Assembly: GCA_947173485.1 (NCBI GenBank)
Contig: CAMWFH010000001.1
Location: 496,001 to 560,000, forward strand
Direction of reading: 5' to 3'
DNA from: an uncultured Clostridia bacterium
GTDB taxonomy: Bacteria; Bacillota; Clostridia; Oscillospirales; Oscillospiraceae
Length of the DNA: 64,000 nt
Below the pieces are notes generated by a model, which saw nothing but the letters and a program-made list of their open reading frames with translations, was not told the origin of the DNA and did no database searches. Shown here in pieces: positions 41,741-50,105 of this stretch; the stretch's first letter is position 1, and every line of letters begins with the position of its first letter. A program made the translations under genes and the position numbers.

Positions 41741-44173
41741 ATGTATACAGACTATATCCTGTTGGCCCTGGGAGCCGTGCTGCTGCTGGCGGCGCTGGTG
41801 CTGGCCATCGGCCTGCTCCGCTCCCGGCGGCGGGGCCGGGACTACCGGCGGCTGCTCCAGGAGGAGACGGAGCGGCTGGACGTGGTGTCCACTCTGCAAA
41901 GCACCGCCTCCCTGGCGGGGGCCGAGAAGGCCACCGTTCCCTTGGAAGCAGACGCGCCGGCCACCGTGCCCCTCCAGGACGCCAAGACCATCCTTCTCCA
42001 GCCGGAGGAGACCGAGCGCCTGGCCGGCGGGACGCCCCAAGTGGGGGCCGGACTGGACCTGACGCCCTTGGAGGGGAAGTATATCCTGACCAAGGAGCTC
42101 CATGGCGGCGGCATGAGCCGGGCCTTTCTGGCCCGCCACGCCAAGCTGGGGAACGAGTGGGTGGTGAAGTATGTAGACGGGGCGGCCCTGGCCAACGAGG
42201 CCGAGGTGCTGAAGAAGCTGAACCACAGCAGCCTGCCCCAGATCATCGACATCTTCGAGACCAGCCGGGGGGTCTTTCTGGTGGAGCGCTATGTGGAGGG
42301 CTTCTCCCTCAGCCAGGTGCTGGAGCTGGGGCAGTCCATCCGGGAGAGCCAGATCGCCGACTGGGGCCTCCAGCTGGCCCAGGTGCTCCACTACCTCCAC
42401 AATTTGGACACGCCCATCATCCACTGCGACCTAAAGCCCTCCAACATCATGGTGACCCACGACGACCGGCTGGTGCTGATCGACTTCGGCATCTCCAAGC
42501 GGCAGGGCATCGACGAGACGGCCCTGGGCATCACCTACGACTATGCCGCGCCGGAGCAGTTCACAGGCCGGGCGGACGACCCCGCCGTCACTGCCCGCCG
42601 GTTCGGCCCTCTGCCCGCCAGCCGGCAGGGGTGGACCATCGACCAGCGGACGGATATCTACAGCGCCGGCGTCATCCTCTATGAGCTGGCCATGGGCCGG
42701 CTGCCCCTGGCGGGGACCGTGGAGAAGATCGGCGAGAGCGCCACGCCCAAGTTCGCCGCCGCCATCCGAAAGTGTTTGGAGATCGAGCCGGACCGCCGGT
42801 TCCAGTCCGCCAAAGAGATGGCCGCGGCCTTTGAGGCTGTCAAGGACCAGCGGCTGAGCATGGCCCGGAGCCTGGTGATGCGGCGGGTAGCGGCGGTGTG
42901 CTGCGTGGCCTCCCTGCTGGCGGGGACCGGGGCCACCGCCTCCGGGGCCTACATCAATCAAATGGAGAACCTGGCGGTGGTGTCCATGGATCCGGGCCGG
43001 GCGGTGGTCACCGTCCAGCAGAGCGTGGAGATCCTGATTCAAAAGACCGCCGCCAACGGCAAGGTGACCTTCATCGAACCTGCCAAGGTCCAGTGGTCCT
43101 ACGGCGCGGACAACATCGCCCGGCTGGAGGGGGACACCCTGACGGGGGTGAACGTGGGGGAGACCACCCTCTACGGCAAGTACCGCAACAAGGTGATCTC
43201 CCTGGATATCACCGTCACCGAGCCGGTGGAGGAGACCACCGCCGTGGCCCTGGGGTATCTGGACGGCGTCTGGGTGTCGGCCTATGCCGGCAGCGGGACC
43301 CGGCAGGCGACCGATGGCCCCCTGTCCAGCGCCGCCTTCGTCTCCCCGGAGGGGATGGACGCCGATGGGGAGACCCTGTATGTCGCCGACAGCGGCGTGG
43401 TCCGCATCCTGGAGGGGGGCCAGGTGTCCACCCTGGCCCTGGAGCCGGACTTTCTGACGGCGGACCTGGTCCGGGGCTGGGGCGGGGACCTCTATATCTG
43501 CACCGGCCCCTGGGAGGACAAGGAGGGCAGCTATTACGGCTTTATCCGTGTCTCCGATGCCGGGGCGGAGTTCCTCTACTACACCGATGCCGCCTGGTCC
43601 ACCGTGACGGACTTCGCCTTCTCCTCCGACGGCACCCTCTGGTTCATCCAGCAGAACCTGGGCCTGGGGACCACCGCGCTGCACACCCTGGACGTGACCA
43701 CCCTGGAGAGCGCCTGGGTGATGGACCTGCCGGAGAGCGCCTGGGGCATGGCCTTTGACGGGGACGATACGCTGTATATCTCTGTGCCGGAGACCGGGTC
43801 CATCCTCCGGGTGGGTCAGGGGGAGAGCAGCTGGACCTACTTCGCCGGAGTGGAGAACGAGCGGCACCTGATCGACGGGGCGGTGTCTAACTTCTACCGT
43901 CCCACCGCCCTGGCGGCGGACGGGGACGCCCTCTATGTGCTGGACTTCGACACCGTGCGGAGGATCACCGTGGAGGGGGCGGGGGCCCTCTACACCGAGA
44001 CCCTGGCCGGCGTGCCCACGGAGGACACCGCCCCGGCGGTGGTCCTGGGCGCCGGCGGCGAGACGGTCCTGCCCGCCAGCGAGCTGGCCTCCCTGGCTCT
44101 GGACGGGGAAGGGCGGCTGCTGCTGAGCGACCCGAAGAACAGCGTGATCTATGAGATCGAGCTCCCGCGCTGA
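41741..44173 (+). CDS. Transmembrane Ser/Thr kinase with extracellular Ig-like domain and beta-propeller
   Basis: 810 residues. An N-terminal membrane helix (about residues 5-27) is followed by a kinase domain (about 110-370): GGG loop in LHGGGMSRAF, Lys in VVKYVD, catalytic HCDLKPSN (near 227-234), IDFGISK and the APEQF segment. A second membrane helix lies at about 380-403. The outer part is a BIG2-like Ig domain (about 410-497) and an NHL/SMP-30-like propeller (about 500-810, blades such as PEGMDADGETLYVADS). The topology is unusual: both ends of the chain are outside, or the first helix loops back. It likely senses an envelope ligand. GGAGGAA precedes the ATG. Confidence 0.82.
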   Translation: MYTDYILLALGAVLLLAALVLAIGLLRSRRRGRDYRRLLQEETERLDVVSTLQSTASLAGAEKATVPLEADAPATVPLQDAKTILLQPEETERLAGGTPQVGAGLDLTPLEGKYILTKELHGGGMSRAFLARHAKLGNEWVVKYVDGAALANEAEVLKKLNHSSLPQIIDIFETSRGVFLVERYVEGFSLSQVLELGQSIRESQIADWGLQLAQVLHYLHNLDTPIIHCDLKPSNIMVTHDDRLVLIDFGISKRQGIDETALGITYDYAAPEQFTGRADDPAVTARRFGPLPASRQGWTIDQRTDIYSAGVILYELAMGRLPLAGTVEKIGESATPKFAAAIRKCLEIEPDRRFQSAKEMAAAFEAVKDQRLSMARSLVMRRVAAVCCVASLLAGTGATASGAYINQMENLAVVSMDPGRAVVTVQQSVEILIQKTAANGKVTFIEPAKVQWSYGADNIARLEGDTLTGVNVGETTLYGKYRNKVISLDITVTEPVEETTAVALGYLDGVWVSAYAGSGTRQATDGPLSSAAFVSPEGMDADGETLYVADSGVVRILEGGQVSTLALEPDFLTADLVRGWGGDLYICTGPWEDKEGSYYGFIRVSDAGAEFLYYTDAAWSTVTDFAFSSDGTLWFIQQNLGLGTTALHTLDVTTLESAWVMDLPESAWGMAFDGDDTLYISVPETGSILRVGQGESSWTYFAGVENERHLIDGAVSNFYRPTALAADGDALYVLDFDTVRRITVEGAGALYTETLAGVPTEDTAPAVVLGAGGETVLPASELASLALDGEGRLLLSDPKNSVIYEIELPR

Positions 44174-44213
44174 GTGCAGCGCAGACATATAGACTTTTAG
44201 GAGGAATTTGCAG

Positions 44214-46535
44214 ATGAAACGGCAAAAAAGACTGCTGAGCCTGCTCCTGTCCCTGGTGATGCTGCTCACGCTCCTGCCCCCGGCGGCCCAGGCGGCGGAG
44301 ACCACCGTCACCCTCACCGCCGGAGGGCACTACCGGCTGGTCAATACCAACACCAGCTCGGTGACCGTGAAAAAGACCGGGGAGAGCGGCGTGACCTATG
44401 ACTACATCCGCTACAAGGCCGATGGCTCGGAGGACAGCTATGACCAAAATGCCTCCGCACGTCTCAGCTCGGATATCTACCTTCCAGCAGGGGCCAGCTA
44501 TATCCTCTCCGCCCATGGGGAGATGACCCTGACCTTGCCGGACGGGGTGACCATCGACACCAGCAGCACACCGGCCCTGGTCACCTATACGTTGGAGGCG
44601 GGAAAGAACTATAAGCTGACCAACCACGACCCCAACAACTATTACGGCGTGAAAAACGACGCCAAGCCCAACAATAAGAAACGGTTTGATGCGGTGCTTT
44701 ATAAGGCGAATGGAGCCGTTGTAGACAGCGGGCTGGCATCCATCATTCGGGACCAATCCGGCGATTTCTTTGTGGAGAAGGGCGGATGGGAGATGATCAC
44801 GATCCACGATGAGCCGATTAGCGGCTTCCTGCCCTATGCCAGAAAGGACCTGCTGACCTTTGAGGAGACCACAGAGTCGGCCCTGGTGTGGTACACCTTG
44901 CAGGCGGGGCAGACCTACACCCTGGTGAACCACGATCCTGCTATGTACTATGGTGTGAACAGCGATGCCGCACAAGGCCGGACCTATGACTTCGAACTAT
45001 ACAAGGCAAACGGCGGCCTGGTGGATAACGGCTTAGCTCCTACCGGACAGGGCTCCTTCAGCAATATGTTCGTCCAGGAGGGCGGCCGCTCCGTCATCAA
45101 GATCAACGAGCAGGACATCCACTGCTATATCCCCTACACCCGAAAGGACATCCTGACCTTCACCAACGCCAGCGGCGCGCCGTTATCCTACACTGCCAAC
45201 CTCACCGGCAGCAGCGGGAACGCGGTGGAATACATTTATGACACAGTAGACCCCGCCGCCAGCCTGATCCTGCCCGTGAAGGAGCTGGAGAAGGTCAAAG
45301 ACCAGCCCACTGCCGTCAGTGCTGTCCGCACCCTCACCAGTCAGATGACCAGCGAGCAGAAGTCCTCCCCCATCGGCATGGACTTAGCGGCGCTATACGC
45401 CGAGACGGCCACGGCGAAAGCCGCTAAGAAGGCCGTCAGCGGCAACGAGGTGATCATCAACGCCGCCGCCGTGGCGGAGCTGGAGACGATCGCCAAGGCC
45501 ACCAGTGACGCCGTGGAGACGGCCCTGGTCAGCGGCGGCGTGGCGACGGCCCGTTACCTGTCCAACACCGTCACCCTGACCACCAACGCCACCGGGGAGA
45601 TCTCCATCAAGATCGACCCGGATATCCTGACAACAGAAGTGGATAAAATTCGAGTAGAGACCCCCACCTATGCCCTGACTCTCAAAACGGAGGACCTGAA
45701 AGCGGACCTGACCGAGGTCCTGACCATCACCACCGAGGACACCGGCGCGGGCTACGCCGCCGGGAAGTCCAATGGCAAAACGGTGGTCTCTGTCAACTTG
45801 CCCAAGGGCAAGACCAGCAACCCGGTCACATTGTCCCTGCCCACGGACAAGAGCGACACCACCTATCAGGCGGTCGTGACCACCGCCGGGAAGTCCACCT
45901 CCAGCAAGTACAACCCGGCCACTGTCACCATGGACGGCAAGATCAACGCCTCCGGCAGCTACACCGTCCAGACCAACGAGAAGGACTTTACCGATATCGC
46001 CAGCAAGAGCGCCGAGATGCAGGCGGCGATCCGCTATCTGGCATCGAAAGGCATCATCAACGGCAAGACCTCCACCACCTTCGACCCGGACGGCAGCATC
46101 AACCGGGCGGAGATCGCGGCTCTCCTGGTCCGGGCCCTGGGCAAGCTGGATAATTCTGCTGCAAATAGTTTTACGGACGTGAAGTCCTCCGATTGGTACT
46201 ATGCGGCGGCAGGCTCCAGCCAGAAGAACGGTCTGATCAAGGGTTACAACGACAAGACCTTCCGGGGGCTGACTACCATCAACAGGGTGCAGATCGTGGC
46301 TGTCGCCAGCCGGGTCTTGATGAACGAGATGGGCTACACGGCTACAACGAACACGGCGAGCTATCTGGGCAAGTACAGCGACACCGTGGACAAGTGGGCC
46401 CAGGGAGAAGTCGCCCTAGCGACCCGTGAGAACCTGGTGGTCTACCGCACAGACGGCACCTTCTCCGGCACCAAAAACATGACCCGCGGCGATGCCGCTA
46501 TCATCATCTATCGGTTGTTCCAGCGCATCTGGTAG
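44214..46535 (+). CDS. S-layer-homology (SLH) surface protein
   Basis: 773 residues. Signal peptide (MKRQKR, LLSLLLSLVMLLTLLPPAAQAAE). Residues 25-330 contain a repeated module: YTLEAGKNYKLTNHDPNNYYGV... and YTLQAGQTYTLVNHDPAMYYGV... are two clear copies of about 95 residues, with a third degenerate one at the start. A helical and Ser/Thr-rich middle part follows. Three SLH domains lie at the C-terminus (about 590-773: FTDIASKSAEMQAAIRYLAS, FTDVKSSDWYYAAAG, YSDTVDKWAQGEVALATREN) and bind secondary cell-wall polymer. GGAGGAA precedes the ATG. Follows the kinase by 40 bp. Confidence 0.85.
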   Translation: MKRQKRLLSLLLSLVMLLTLLPPAAQAAETTVTLTAGGHYRLVNTNTSSVTVKKTGESGVTYDYIRYKADGSEDSYDQNASARLSSDIYLPAGASYILSAHGEMTLTLPDGVTIDTSSTPALVTYTLEAGKNYKLTNHDPNNYYGVKNDAKPNNKKRFDAVLYKANGAVVDSGLASIIRDQSGDFFVEKGGWEMITIHDEPISGFLPYARKDLLTFEETTESALVWYTLQAGQTYTLVNHDPAMYYGVNSDAAQGRTYDFELYKANGGLVDNGLAPTGQGSFSNMFVQEGGRSVIKINEQDIHCYIPYTRKDILTFTNASGAPLSYTANLTGSSGNAVEYIYDTVDPAASLILPVKELEKVKDQPTAVSAVRTLTSQMTSEQKSSPIGMDLAALYAETATAKAAKKAVSGNEVIINAAAVAELETIAKATSDAVETALVSGGVATARYLSNTVTLTTNATGEISIKIDPDILTTEVDKIRVETPTYALTLKTEDLKADLTEVLTITTEDTGAGYAAGKSNGKTVVSVNLPKGKTSNPVTLSLPTDKSDTTYQAVVTTAGKSTSSKYNPATVTMDGKINASGSYTVQTNEKDFTDIASKSAEMQAAIRYLASKGIINGKTSTTFDPDGSINRAEIAALLVRALGKLDNSAANSFTDVKSSDWYYAAAGSSQKNGLIKGYNDKTFRGLTTINRVQIVAVASRVLMNEMGYTATTNTASYLGKYSDTVDKWAQGEVALATRENLVVYRTDGTFSGTKNMTRGDAAIIIYRLFQRIW

Positions 46536-46542
46536 ACCAGCA

Positions 46543-46577
46543 AGGGGGACGCCCGCCGGCGTCCCCCTCATTTTATG
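46543..46577 (+). terminator. Terminator of the surface-protein cluster
   Basis: GGGGGACGCC / GGCGTCCCCC stem with a CGCC loop, then TCATTTTA. Convergent with degV, whose stop follows at 46584. Confidence 0.8.
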
Positions 46578-46583
46578 ATCGTA

Positions 46584-47444
46584 TCATTCAGTAGCAAAGC
46601 CCGCCAGTCCAAAGGCCCCTGGGCCGCCGTGGGTGGTGATCACCCCGCCGGTCTTGACCCAGGTGACGGTGCGGAACCCGCAGTCCCTGGCGGCCTGCTC
46701 CGCGGCGGAACGGACCTCCTCCGGCAGGCCGGGGGCCCAGATCAGCCACAGCTCTTCCCGGTCCAGCCGGTGTTCCTCCGCATAGCGCCGGACCAGCCGG
46801 GGCGCCAGCTGGCCCAGCTTCCCCCGGAGCTTCTTGGTCGCCAGCAGGCGGCCGTCCTGGATCTCGATCAGCGGATGGATCCCCAGCAGCCGCCCGCACA
46901 GGGCCACCGCGTTGCTGACCCGGCCCCCGGCCCGGAGGTACTCCATATCATTGGGGATGAAGCACATCCTGGTGGCCCAGATCATCTCCTCCACCGCGGC
47001 GGATGCCTCCGCCATGCCCCAGTCCGGGTAATCCTCCAGCAGACGGGCCGTGCGCAGCACGATGGACATCTGCCCGGCGCAGACGGCCTTGGTGTCGATG
47101 GCCGTCACATAATCCCGGTCCTTGGCGGCGATCTGGGCGCTCTGGAAGGAGCAGGTGGTGACGGAGGAGTAGGCCAGGTAGAGGATCTGGGCGGCGGGAT
47201 GGGCGGCGTGGATGGCGTCGAAGGCACGAGTGAAGTCCTCCGGGGTGCTGCCGCTGGTCTTGGGCAGGTCGCCGGTGCGGTCGTAGTAGGCGCAGATCTC
47301 CTCCGAGGGGAAGGTCCCATCGTCACGGGTCTCGCTGCCAAAGGTGACGTGCATCGGAACGATATGGATGCCCCACCGCTCCGCTATAGAGCCGGGGATG
47401 TCCGCGCCGGTCTCCGCCACCAGGACGATCTTTTTCTCCTGCAT
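46584..47444 (-). CDS. DegV-family fatty-acid-binding protein
   Basis: 286 residues. DegV/FakB-type proteins bind a fatty acid and present it to the kinase FakA. Visible marks: VAETGADIPGSIAERWGIHIVPMHVTFG, the KTSGSTPEDF loop, LAYSSVTTCSFQSA, and FIPNDMEYLRAGGRVSNAVALCGRLLGIHPLIEI (RGGR-like loop), with the late TTHGGPGAFGLA motif. GTGAGG precedes the start at 47444. Monocistronic; a hairpin lies in its leader. Confidence 0.88.
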   Translation of the reverse strand: MQEKKIVLVAETGADIPGSIAERWGIHIVPMHVTFGSETRDDGTFPSEEICAYYDRTGDLPKTSGSTPEDFTRAFDAIHAAHPAAQILYLAYSSVTTCSFQSAQIAAKDRDYVTAIDTKAVCAGQMSIVLRTARLLEDYPDWGMAEASAAVEEMIWATRMCFIPNDMEYLRAGGRVSNAVALCGRLLGIHPLIEIQDGRLLATKKLRGKLGQLAPRLVRRYAEEHRLDREELWLIWAPGLPEEVRSAAEQAARDCGFRTVTWVKTGGVITTHGGPGAFGLAGFATE

Positions 47445-47460
47445 AGCTGTCCTCACTTTC

Positions 47461-47482
47461 TCCAATGCCCCTTGGCATTGGA
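47461..47482 (-). promoter_or_regulatory. Perfect hairpin in the degV leader
   Basis: TCCAATGCC / GGCATTGGA with a CCTT loop, between the promoter and the ribosome binding site. It may be an RNA hairpin or an operator; no matching regulator was identified. Confidence 0.5.
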
Positions 47483-47495
47483 CGCACATGGTACC

Positions 47496-47524
47496 ATTTT
47501 AAGGACCCCGTCAGGAAAAATCAA
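47496..47524 (-). promoter_or_regulatory. Sigma-A promoter of degV
   Basis: TTGATT and TAAAAT on the minus strand with a 17-bp spacer. Confidence 0.7.
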
Positions 47525-47553
47525 GTACTTTTTGTGAATTTCTCCGGCAACCG

Positions 47554-47601
47554 CAAAAAATACAGGGACGCCGTGCGGAAAACGCCACACAGCGCCCCTG
47601 T
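47554..47601 (-). terminator. Terminator of the zinc-ribbon/Ig protein gene
   Basis: On the minus strand ACAGGGGCGC / GCGTCCCTGT with further pairing around GTTTTCC, then ATTTTTTG. Confidence 0.8.
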
Positions 47602-47610
47602 CCTCTATTC

Positions 47611-48702
47611 TTACCAGGATGTTTTGACGATGACCTTGCACTTCAGCGTCTGTCCGTCCACAGTGGCGGTGATGGTAGTATTGCCCGCGCCTACGCCGGT
47701 CACGGTGCCGTCCGAGGCGATGGTGGCCACGGAGGTGTTCCCAATGGACCAGGTCACTGTGCTGGATGTACCGGACGCCTTCATTTTGAAAGTCTCGCCG
47801 ATCGCGATGGTGAAGTCCTCCCGGTTGAGGGAGATACCGGTGTTCGTGTTGGTATTCGTGTTCGTACTTGTATTGCCGCTGTTCGTATTGGGCCGGATAT
47901 AGATGATGCAGCTGTCCTTTGTCGTACCATCCGTCACGGTCACATGAAAGTTGCGGGACTTCTCGCCGCCGCCACCGACGATGGTGATCTTCCCATCCTT
48001 CACAGTTCCCAAACTCGTATCATCGCTGGTCCAGGTGTATTTCCCGCTGCCGCCGGAGACCTTGAGGGTGGTCGTATCTCCGAAGTTCATGCTGATATCG
48101 TTCTTGTTCAGCTTCACCGGATCCCCCGTCACCACTACGGTGGTGGTATCCCCGCCGTTGGGACCGGGGTCCACACCGGGATCGGACGGCGGCGCGCTGG
48201 GCCACCGGACCGTCAGGTGCAGGGTGTCGGTGAGGATGTTCTTGCCCCCCGGTCCCGCCCCGTCCGTCTGACCGGGCTGGCTAGGCTGGCCGGGCTGGCT
48301 GGACTGCCCCGGCTCGTGGTCCGGCAGGCTGGGGTCCACGCCGGCATGGCCGTCATCCGGCTTGGGGGGATCTGCCGGCTTTTTGCCGTCGTCCGGCACC
48401 TGGGTCTGCTGTTGATCGTTCGGGTCCACGGGCTTTCGGAACAGCTCGTCACCGAACACCGCCATCAGCCCGCTCAGCAGCAGCACCACCGCCGCCAGCA
48501 GGGCCAGCACGCCCATAGCGTTGCTGCTCCCCTTGCTGCGCCGTCCGCCTCGATCGGCAGCCTCCCGCCGCCGGGGCCGGATGGGCACCCCGTCCTCCTC
48601 CGCCTCCGCCTCCTGGCAGAAGGGGCAGTCCCGATAGGTGCTGGAGTAGCGTTCCCCGCACACCTCACATACGATCATCTCATCTTTCTTGGTCGCTGGC
48701 AT
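47611..48702 (-). CDS. Membrane protein with zinc ribbon, Pro-rich linker and bacterial Ig-like (BIG2) domain
   Basis: 363 residues. The start at 48702 follows GGGAGGTG. Residues 11-30 form a zinc ribbon (CEVCGERY ... CPFC). A basic stretch precedes one membrane helix (about residues 65-83). The outside begins with a disordered Pro/Gly/Ser/Gln linker (repeated QPSQPGQ), then a strand-rich domain and a C-terminal BIG2-like Ig domain (AIGETFKMKASGTSSTVTWSIGNTSVATIASDGTVTGVGAGN). A 12-residue Asn/Thr run (NTNTNTNT) joins them. The cytoplasmic ribbon plus external Ig arrangement suggests a scaffold or sensor; function unknown. Confidence 0.72.
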   Translation of the reverse strand: MPATKKDEMIVCEVCGERYSSTYRDCPFCQEAEAEEDGVPIRPRRREAADRGGRRSKGSSNAMGVLALLAAVVLLLSGLMAVFGDELFRKPVDPNDQQQTQVPDDGKKPADPPKPDDGHAGVDPSLPDHEPGQSSQPGQPSQPGQTDGAGPGGKNILTDTLHLTVRWPSAPPSDPGVDPGPNGGDTTTVVVTGDPVKLNKNDISMNFGDTTTLKVSGGSGKYTWTSDDTSLGTVKDGKITIVGGGGEKSRNFHVTVTDGTTKDSCIIYIRPNTNSGNTSTNTNTNTNTGISLNREDFTIAIGETFKMKASGTSSTVTWSIGNTSVATIASDGTVTGVGAGNTTITATVDGQTLKCKVIVKTSW

Positions 48703-48741
48703 GGGCACCTCCCGTTTTTCCGCGCTGTCTGTATCCTCTCT

Positions 48742-48771
48742 ATCATACCCCCGCAGGGGCCTTGCCGTCAA
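48742..48771 (-). promoter_or_regulatory. Sigma-A promoter of the zinc-ribbon/Ig gene
   Basis: TTGACG and TATGAT on the minus strand with an 18-bp spacer. Confidence 0.65.
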
Positions 48772-48821
48772 TTCCTATTTTCTATGATTTAGACGGAGAT
48801 CCGTCAAAAAAGTTCCCGCCG

Positions 48822-49811
48822 TCACTCGGTGTAGCCATACAGCCCCCGGACCGACACCTCCCCGGACCGGACCGTGGTCACGGTCCCGTCCTGCCGCCGG
48901 ACGATCAGGCCGAACTGCTCGTCCACGTCCAGGGCCGTCACCTGCTCCTGGCGGTCGCCCCAGAGGAGCCGGGCCTCCCGGCCCAGGGTCAGGCAGTCCC
49001 GGCGGTAGGCCGCCAGGTCTGCGCTGTGGTCCTCCCCCAGCCGGTCCCCCAGGGCCAGCAGCTCCAGATACAGCGCCGCCGCCAGGTCCGGGCGGGAGTG
49101 GCTGCCCCCCAGGGCCTGGTCCAAGGAGGTGGCCATGGCCTCCACCTCCGGGGAGAAGTCCCCCGGCTGGTGGTGGACGTTGATCCCCGCCCCGATGACC
49201 ATGGACTGGACCTGGCCGGTCTCCCCCTCCAGGGCCACCTCCGTCAGGATGCCGCAGAGCTTCCGCCCCTGGAGGACCACGTCGTTGGTCCACTTGATCT
49301 GGGGCCGGACGCCGGTGGTCCGCTCCACCGCGTTGCAGACGGCCACCGCCGTCAGGGCCGTCACCGGCAGGGTGTCCGCCGCGGAGCAGCGGGGCCGCAG
49401 CAGGATGGAGAGGTAGACCCCCTTGCCCCGTGGGGACTGGAACTGCCGGCCCATCCGGCCCTTGCCGCCGGTCTGGTAGTCGGCGATGGCCGCCGTGCCG
49501 TGGGGCGCGCCCTCCAGGGCGATCCGCTTCAGATAGGAGTTGGTGGAGTCCACCTCCTCCAGGCAGTGGAGAGGGTAGTCCCCGGCGGGCAGGCGGCGGC
49601 GGATCTCCCGCTCTGTCAGGGCGTCCGGGGAGGCGGTGAGGGCGTAGCCGGAGCCGGTCTTGGCCTCGATGGTGTACCCGTCCTGCCGCAGCGCCTCCAC
49701 CGCCTTCCAGACGGCGGCCCGGGAGATGCCCAGCTCCCGGCTCAGCTCTTCCCCTGAGAGGAACGCCCCAGGCCGCCGTCCCAGGGCCGCGAATACCTTC
49801 TCCTTGCTCAT
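48822..49811 (-). CDS. birA: Bifunctional biotin-protein ligase / biotin operon repressor
   Basis: 329 residues. The N-terminal winged helix (FLSGEELSRELGISRAAVWKAVEALRQDG, residues 16-44) marks the DNA-binding class II type. The ligase core has DSTNSYLKR, GGKGRMGRQFQSPRGKGVYLSILLRP (biotin/AMP loop) and KWTNDVVLQGRKLCGIL. It activates biotin to biotinyl-AMP, loads carboxylases and, when these are full, binds operators. AAGGAGG precedes the start at 49811. An operator-like repeat lies 117 bp upstream. Confidence 0.95.
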   Translation of the reverse strand: MSKEKVFAALGRRPGAFLSGEELSRELGISRAAVWKAVEALRQDGYTIEAKTGSGYALTASPDALTEREIRRRLPAGDYPLHCLEEVDSTNSYLKRIALEGAPHGTAAIADYQTGGKGRMGRQFQSPRGKGVYLSILLRPRCSAADTLPVTALTAVAVCNAVERTTGVRPQIKWTNDVVLQGRKLCGILTEVALEGETGQVQSMVIGAGINVHHQPGDFSPEVEAMATSLDQALGGSHSRPDLAAALYLELLALGDRLGEDHSADLAAYRRDCLTLGREARLLWGDRQEQVTALDVDEQFGLIVRRQDGTVTTVRSGEVSVRGLYGYTE

Positions 49812-49866
49812 ATGACCTCCTTGGAGGGCCGTGCCCTTCCCGTCTTCGGTAAAATTTCCCTCTATG

Positions 49867-49895
49867 ATCATAAAGCCTTTTCCCCTTCTTGTCAA
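49867..49895 (-). promoter_or_regulatory. Sigma-A promoter of birA
   Basis: TTGACA and TATGAT on the minus strand with a 17-bp spacer. Confidence 0.75.
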
Positions 49896-49927
49896 GGGCG
49901 GAATAGTTTACATAATTTTTGAAATAA

Positions 49928-49959
49928 TTTGTAACTTTCTTTTGCCTCCGCTTTACAAA
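49928..49959. promoter_or_regulatory. Candidate BirA operator
   Basis: Inverted repeat TTGTAACT-N14-CTTTACAA (7-bp perfect arms TTTGTAA / TTACAAA). This is close to the known biotin-operator form TTGTAAAC-N14/15-GTTTACAA. It overlaps the -35 box of the promoter at 49952-49980, which reads away from birA into the peptide-binding lipoprotein. Confidence 0.6.
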
Positions 49960-49980
49960 CCTGCGGAATGATCGTATAAT
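49952..49980 (+). promoter_or_regulatory. Sigma-A promoter of the peptide-binding lipoprotein gene
   Basis: TTTACA and TATAAT with a 17-bp spacer. The leader is about 118 nt. Confidence 0.75.
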
Positions 49981-50105
49981 ACAGACTGGGATATTGAGCA
50001 GGCGGAAGGACCGCCTGCCGTCCAGTGTTCCGATCGTGCGGCCTGCCGCCCCCTAGGGGCCGGGCGGGCCTGGAGATATCCGATCCTTCCGAAGGGAGCA
50101 TTGCT

